This document shows, piece by piece, positions 7,546-10,830 of a stretch of DNA of 10,830 nucleotides. Under the pieces are notes generated by a model. That model was not told the DNA's origin, made no database searches, and saw only the letters and a list, made by a program, of their open reading frames with translations. The first letter of the stretch is position 1, and every line of letters begins with the position of its first letter. Origin of the DNA: Clostridiales bacterium (lineage in GTDB: Bacteria > Bacillota_A > Clostridia > Lachnospirales > Bianqueaceae); NCBI GenBank assembly GCA_019423265.1, contig JAHZBS010000073.1, forward strand, positions 1 to 10,830, in the 5' to 3' direction. The translations under genes were made by a program, and so were the position numbers.

Positions 7546-7577
7546 AAAAAGCCAGATCGATCGTGATCTGGCTTTTT
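7546..7577. terminator. Bidirectional intrinsic terminator between the phosphatase and nrdJ genes
   Basis: A perfect 13-bp stem pairs AAAAAGCCAGATC (7546-7558) with GATCTGGCTTTTT (7565-7577) around a 6-nt loop. T-runs lie on the 3' side in both directions: five T on the plus strand and six on the minus strand. It sits between convergent genes, 11 nt after the phosphatase stop and 47 nt beyond the nrdJ stop, so it can serve both. Confidence 0.93.
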
Positions 7578-7624
7578 GTATGGTTCTGGGAGACTCGCCG
7601 CCCTCGTCTGGAAGACAAGCCGTG

Positions 7625-10612
7625 TCAGCTGCACCCCGTGGTCGTGCCGCACTCGGTGCAGATCTTGCAAGTTCCATTCCGGACCATTTTCGTGCTTTTG
7701 CAGTTGGGACAGATATCGCCGTACAATATCTCGGACGTCTCCGCTGCGCCGGAAGGTTCTGTCGCCTGTGCGACAGGCAGGGGCGATGAGTCAATGGAAA
7801 TTCCAGTCTGCCAATCCGGTGGCTTGATCTGACAGTAGGTGAAGTCACCAGTCTCAATATCGATGATCTTGCTGATCAAGTCGGAGATGGAATCCGCGCT
7901 CTTGATGTAGGGATGCCCTTTTACAAACCCGCTGGGCTCATACTTTTGACCGCGGTACATTTTGGCGATATTCTTTGGTGGAACGCCGTATTGGAGCATT
8001 TCGGAGATCGTGGTGGATAGGCTGTCCAACAGCCCCTTGACAAGAGAGCCCTGGCGTCCGGCGGAGATATAGACTTCGCCCAGACGGCCGTCGTCATAGA
8101 AGGAGGTGGTGACATATAATTTCAGCCCGCCGATCTCAGCGGCATGGACGTGGGCGTTTCGGATGCCGGTGGGTTTTATCCGGAGGGGTTCCTTCGGGGA
8201 GGTCTCGCAATTCGGAGCGGCGTTTTGGAGGGAGCGCGCCAGCTCCAGCAGCTCAGGGTATGTCATATTGTCGAGATCATGACCGCTGTCCCCCTCCATG
8301 GTGCTGTTTAGCGGTTGAGACGCCTTGCATCCGTCTCGATACAGCGCAATGGACTTAACGCCTAGCTTCCAGGAAAGCTCGTAGATTTCTTTGATGTCAT
8401 CCACCGTTGCGTCATGGGGGAGGTTGACTGTCTTGCTGATAGAGCCGGACACGTGGGGGGCAAGCGCCGCCATCATGTCCACGTGGCCGCGGGGAGAGAT
8501 GAATCGCTGACCGCTTCCACATTTGTTAGCCGTATCGAAGATGGGGAGATGCTCCGGCTTCAGATGCGGCGCCCCCTCGATCTTGCCATCCTTGACGAAG
8601 GAATACTCGGACGACACATCCTTTTCCATGACATAATCGATGATATCCTGGATCTCGCTGGCAGTGTACCCTAACTTGTTGAGGGCCGCGGGCATGGCGG
8701 GGTTGATGATTTCCATTCCACCACCGCCGCTTAGCTTCTTGTAGGCGACATGGCTGAAAAACGGTTCTGAGGAGGTCGTGGCGCAATCCATGGCAAAGGC
8801 GATGGTACCCGTGGGCGCCAAGACGGATACTTGGGCGTTGCGAAAACCGTATTCTGTGCCAGCGGCAATGGCTTTATGCCAGATATCGGAGAGGGTGGCC
8901 GCCATGTCGGCCCGTCCCATATCCGCCAATACCGAATTGGAGATTCGGACGGGAGTATAATTCATAGATTCAAACTGAGAATCCGATTCATCATAGGAAG
9001 CGGCGCGGGCGTGATTGCGGATGACCCGCAGCATGGAATCCCTATTGTAGGAGTACATGGGGAAAGGCCCGACGCGCTTTGCAAAGAGGCTGGATACAAA
9101 ATAGGAGTAGCCGGTGACCATGCTCATGAGCGCAGCTGCGAGATTGCGGGACTGGGGGGAGTCGTAGGGCAGCGCCATGACCATAAACAGGTAGCCAAGA
9201 TTGGTAAGCCCCAGACCAGTGGTCCGAAATTCATAGGATTTGCGGGCAATGTCCTCCGTTGGAAATTGCCCCCAGTGGATGGTCGCCTCCAGCGCAATCT
9301 GGACAAGGCCGATGGCGTGAAGATAGCCCTCCAAGTCAAAGGAGTCCGTCTCCACCGTATAGAAACGGGCGATATTGATGCTTGCCAGATTGCAGGCCGT
9401 GTCATCCAAGAACATGTACTCGGAGCAGGGATTGCTGGCATTGATCCGATTGCGCTTGGCGCCCAACTCGCCGTCCTCGCCGGCGGGGCAGGTGTGCCAT
9501 GCGTTGATCACGTCGTCGTACTGAACGCCGGGATCGCCGCATTTCCACGCCGCCAGCGCGATTTCCTGCCAGAGCTTGGACACGGGAATGTCCTCCCCGC
9601 GGCTCTCGTCAATGCGCCCCACGGTGCGCCACGTGGCATTCTCTTCGTGGAGAAGTCTCATAAAGGCGTCGGGAATGCGGACCGAATTGTTGGCGTTCTG
9701 GCCGGATACGGTATTGTACGCCTCCCCGTCAAAATGCGTCGAGTATCCCATCTTCCCCAGGGCGCGCACCTTGTCTTCCTCTTTGGATTTCCATGTTATG
9801 TATTCCAGAATATCCGGGTGATCGAGATCCAGAATGTTCATCTTAGCCGCCCGGCGCGTCGTCCCGCCGGACTTGATCGCCCCCGCGTTTTGGTCGAATA
9901 CCTTCAGAAAGCTCAGAAGCCCGGAGGACTTTCCCCCGCCGGAGAGGGTCTCGTCATGGGCGCGAATGCTGGACCAGTTGGAGCCCACGCCGGATCCATA
10001 TTTAAAGAGGCGCGTCTCCGTGGCCAACTCATCGGTTATGGATTTTGGGCCCAGGAGGGAATCCTCCACACCGACGATGAAACAGGCGGATCCCTGCGTT
10101 CTCGTATAGGCGTCCTGGGATAAGAGAACTTGATGCCGGGCGGGATCGTAGTAAAAATGGCCCTGCGCCGGGGAGTCGATATTATATTTGAGTTTTAAGC
10201 CGGTGTTGAACCACTGTGGACTATTGGGCGCCCAGATCTGTGCCAGCATCATGTAGGCCAGCTCATCGTAGACGACGACGCTCTCGTCTTCCGTCAGGAG
10301 ACCTTCATCCACAGCGGCAGCCGTCCAGAAGGAGACCAAACGGTCTACAACCTGCCGCAGAGAGTATTCATAGCCGCGGTCATTGGGAACGCCCTTTTTA
10401 CGGAAATATTTGCTAGCAATGATATTACACGCTGTCTGGGAATAGAACTCAGGGAATTCAAGATCTTTCATATCGGTTAGGACTTTGCCTGTGGAATAAT
10501 CCTGCATAAACACGTCCACTGACTTCCAGGTAAATAAATCGTAAACCGTCGAATCGGGCCGGTCAGCAAGCGGTCTTGTATAATAGCGCTTGATCAGTGC
10601 TGATAATTCCAT
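7625..10612 (-). CDS. nrdJ: Adenosylcobalamin-dependent (class II) ribonucleotide reductase NrdJ
   Basis: This 995-residue cytoplasmic enzyme reduces ribonucleotides to deoxyribonucleotides, using a thiyl radical made from adenosylcobalamin and needing no oxygen. The ten-stranded-barrel core is clear. GSACF has C177, a redox-pair Cys. NPCSE (394-398) has N394, thiyl C396 and E398. TACNLAS has C407, the likely partner of C177 by analogy with Thermotoga NrdJ. Loop motifs LAPTGTIA (598-605) and KTVNLPHDATVDDI (727-740) follow. A TSCPD domain spans about 810-925. The C-terminus is a Cys-rich tail (C968, C971, C982, C985, C988, C994) thought to re-reduce the active site. No ATP-cone is visible at the N-terminus. 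ATG at 10612 has a perfect AAGGAGG (10626-10620) 7 nt upstream. It is monocistronic within the window, has NrdR-like boxes over its promoter, and ends before the shared terminator. Confidence 0.97.
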   Translation of the reverse strand: MELSALIKRYYTRPLADRPDSTVYDLFTWKSVDVFMQDYSTGKVLTDMKDLEFPEFYSQTACNIIASKYFRKKGVPNDRGYEYSLRQVVDRLVSFWTAAAVDEGLLTEDESVVVYDELAYMMLAQIWAPNSPQWFNTGLKLKYNIDSPAQGHFYYDPARHQVLLSQDAYTRTQGSACFIVGVEDSLLGPKSITDELATETRLFKYGSGVGSNWSSIRAHDETLSGGGKSSGLLSFLKVFDQNAGAIKSGGTTRRAAKMNILDLDHPDILEYITWKSKEEDKVRALGKMGYSTHFDGEAYNTVSGQNANNSVRIPDAFMRLLHEENATWRTVGRIDESRGEDIPVSKLWQEIALAAWKCGDPGVQYDDVINAWHTCPAGEDGELGAKRNRINASNPCSEYMFLDDTACNLASINIARFYTVETDSFDLEGYLHAIGLVQIALEATIHWGQFPTEDIARKSYEFRTTGLGLTNLGYLFMVMALPYDSPQSRNLAAALMSMVTGYSYFVSSLFAKRVGPFPMYSYNRDSMLRVIRNHARAASYDESDSQFESMNYTPVRISNSVLADMGRADMAATLSDIWHKAIAAGTEYGFRNAQVSVLAPTGTIAFAMDCATTSSEPFFSHVAYKKLSGGGGMEIINPAMPAALNKLGYTASEIQDIIDYVMEKDVSSEYSFVKDGKIEGAPHLKPEHLPIFDTANKCGSGQRFISPRGHVDMMAALAPHVSGSISKTVNLPHDATVDDIKEIYELSWKLGVKSIALYRDGCKASQPLNSTMEGDSGHDLDNMTYPELLELARSLQNAAPNCETSPKEPLRIKPTGIRNAHVHAAEIGGLKLYVTTSFYDDGRLGEVYISAGRQGSLVKGLLDSLSTTISEMLQYGVPPKNIAKMYRGQKYEPSGFVKGHPYIKSADSISDLISKIIDIETGDFTYCQIKPPDWQTGISIDSSPLPVAQATEPSGAAETSEILYGDICPNCKSTKMVRNGTCKICTECGTTTGCS

Positions 10613-10619
10613 AAATGTT

Positions 10620-10626
10620 CCTCCTT
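10620..10626 (-). promoter_or_regulatory. Shine-Dalgarno site of nrdJ
   Basis: AAGGAGG on the minus strand, 7 nt before the ATG at 10612-10610. This near-ideal site fixes the start codon. Confidence 0.9.
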
Positions 10627-10636
10627 CAAATCCAGT

Positions 10637-10652
10637 ATGCCATATATTGTAC
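10637..10652. promoter_or_regulatory. Proximal NrdR-like box upstream of nrdJ
   Basis: The plus strand reads ATGCCATATATTGTAC. The 10-bp core CCATATATTG (10640-10649) matches the NrdR core CwATATATwG at all but one position. It covers the predicted -10 of nrdJ. Its centre is 31 bp from the distal box. Confidence 0.7.
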
Positions 10653-10673
10653 CATATTTTAAAAGAAAAGCAA
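10646..10673 (-). promoter_or_regulatory. Predicted nrdJ promoter
   Basis: On the minus strand TTGCTT (10673-10668) is followed after 16 bp by TACAAT (10651-10646), with TGG just before it as an extended -10. Transcription should start near 10639, leaving a leader of about 27 nt. That is too short to hold a cobalamin riboswitch. Confidence 0.65.
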
Positions 10674-10683
10674 TATATTGTAG
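10668..10683. promoter_or_regulatory. Distal NrdR-like box upstream of nrdJ
   Basis: The core CAATATATTG (10671-10680) is a perfect 10-bp palindrome and fits the NrdR core CwATATATwG exactly, although the outer three bases on each side fit poorly. It overlaps the predicted -35. The 15-bp gap to the proximal box is the spacing usual for paired NrdR boxes. Confidence 0.75.
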
Positions 10684-10830
10684 ATTAAGATAGTATTTTT
10701 ATGGCAGGCTTTAGGATATGATCAATATTTGGGGAAAGGCGGCGACGGCGAAGGGGCAGCTGAAAAATTACTTAAATTTTTTAAAATTCTAAAAATACAT
10801 GAAAGCTGGAAAATATCATACAATATGTAA
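10684..10830. other. AT-rich intergenic spacer with one GC-rich block; no supported gene
   Basis: This stretch upstream of the nrdJ control region is mostly A/T, except for a GC-rich patch at about 10731-10763. Two short readings cross it: a 24-codon ATG frame on the plus strand (10718-10792) with a poor ribosome site, and a minus-strand frame open from the window edge to TGA at 10724-10722 ending SAAPSPSPPFPKY. Neither has recognisable homology. It could be spacer, part of a dispersed repeat, or the tail of an unseen minus-strand gene. Confidence 0.35.

Noticed and set aside
8831..10123. Long (430-codon) plus-strand open frame opposite nrdJ
   Set aside because: It lies entirely antisense to a full-length, motif-complete NrdJ. 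It has no ribosome site or recognisable protein features, and it arises from the codon bias of the true gene.
10718..10792. 24-codon small ORF upstream of nrdJ
   Set aside because: It has a poor ribosome site spacing, no convincing promoter and no recognisable peptide. It can be explained by chance in a short spacer.
10819..10824. TACAAT at the right edge as a -10 of a further gene
   Set aside because: No -35-like hexamer lies at a suitable distance, and no downstream gene is visible in the window.
1..10830. CRISPR array, tRNA/rRNA genes, insertion sequence or phage genes
   Set aside because: I found no regularly spaced repeats, cloverleaf-like sequences, transposase motifs or terminal inverted repeats. 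The coding space is filled by the seven genes listed.

Overview
The window looks like chromosomal DNA from an anaerobic Firmicute, most likely a Clostridia member of the Oscillospiraceae/Ruminococcaceae type. The reasons are the moderately GC-rich coding sequence, the purine-rich Shine-Dalgarno sites, a standalone four-domain S1 protein, and an adenosylcobalamin-dependent ribonucleotide reductase preceded by what look like NrdR boxes. This placement is inferred from gene style, not from a search.

Layout, left to right. Positions 1-2252 hold alanyl-tRNA synthetase (alaS), whose 5' end lies outside the window. A membrane-anchored CapA-family protein (2268-3650) follows after 15 nt, probably on the same transcript. 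Its 3' end overlaps by 31 bp the 3' end of a convergent AraC-family regulator (3620-4507, minus strand). The regulator is divergent from a uroporphyrinogen-decarboxylase-family protein (4621-5595). The 113-nt gap between those two starts holds two interlocked, oppositely directed promoters around a 15-bp palindrome. This suggests a regulator/target pair.

A good extended -10 promoter then drives a four-repeat S1 RNA-binding protein (5709-6905) and, 8 nt downstream, a histidine phosphatase (6914-7534). A strong bidirectional terminator (7546-7577) separates this pair from the convergent nrdJ gene (7625-10612, minus strand), the class II ribonucleotide reductase. Upstream of nrdJ, two NrdR-like boxes sit 31 bp centre to centre over the predicted -35 and -10 elements. 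The last 150 bp are AT-rich spacer with one GC-rich block and no supported gene.

Most of the window is housekeeping: translation (AlaS, S1), dNTP supply (NrdJ) and cell-surface or small-molecule enzymes. I see no CRISPR array, prophage, insertion sequence, toxin-antitoxin pair or defence island, and no convincing unknown multi-gene system. The best material is regulatory: the NrdR-type operator, the AraC/URO-D divergent control region, and a perfect 13-bp inverted repeat inside the AraC gene.
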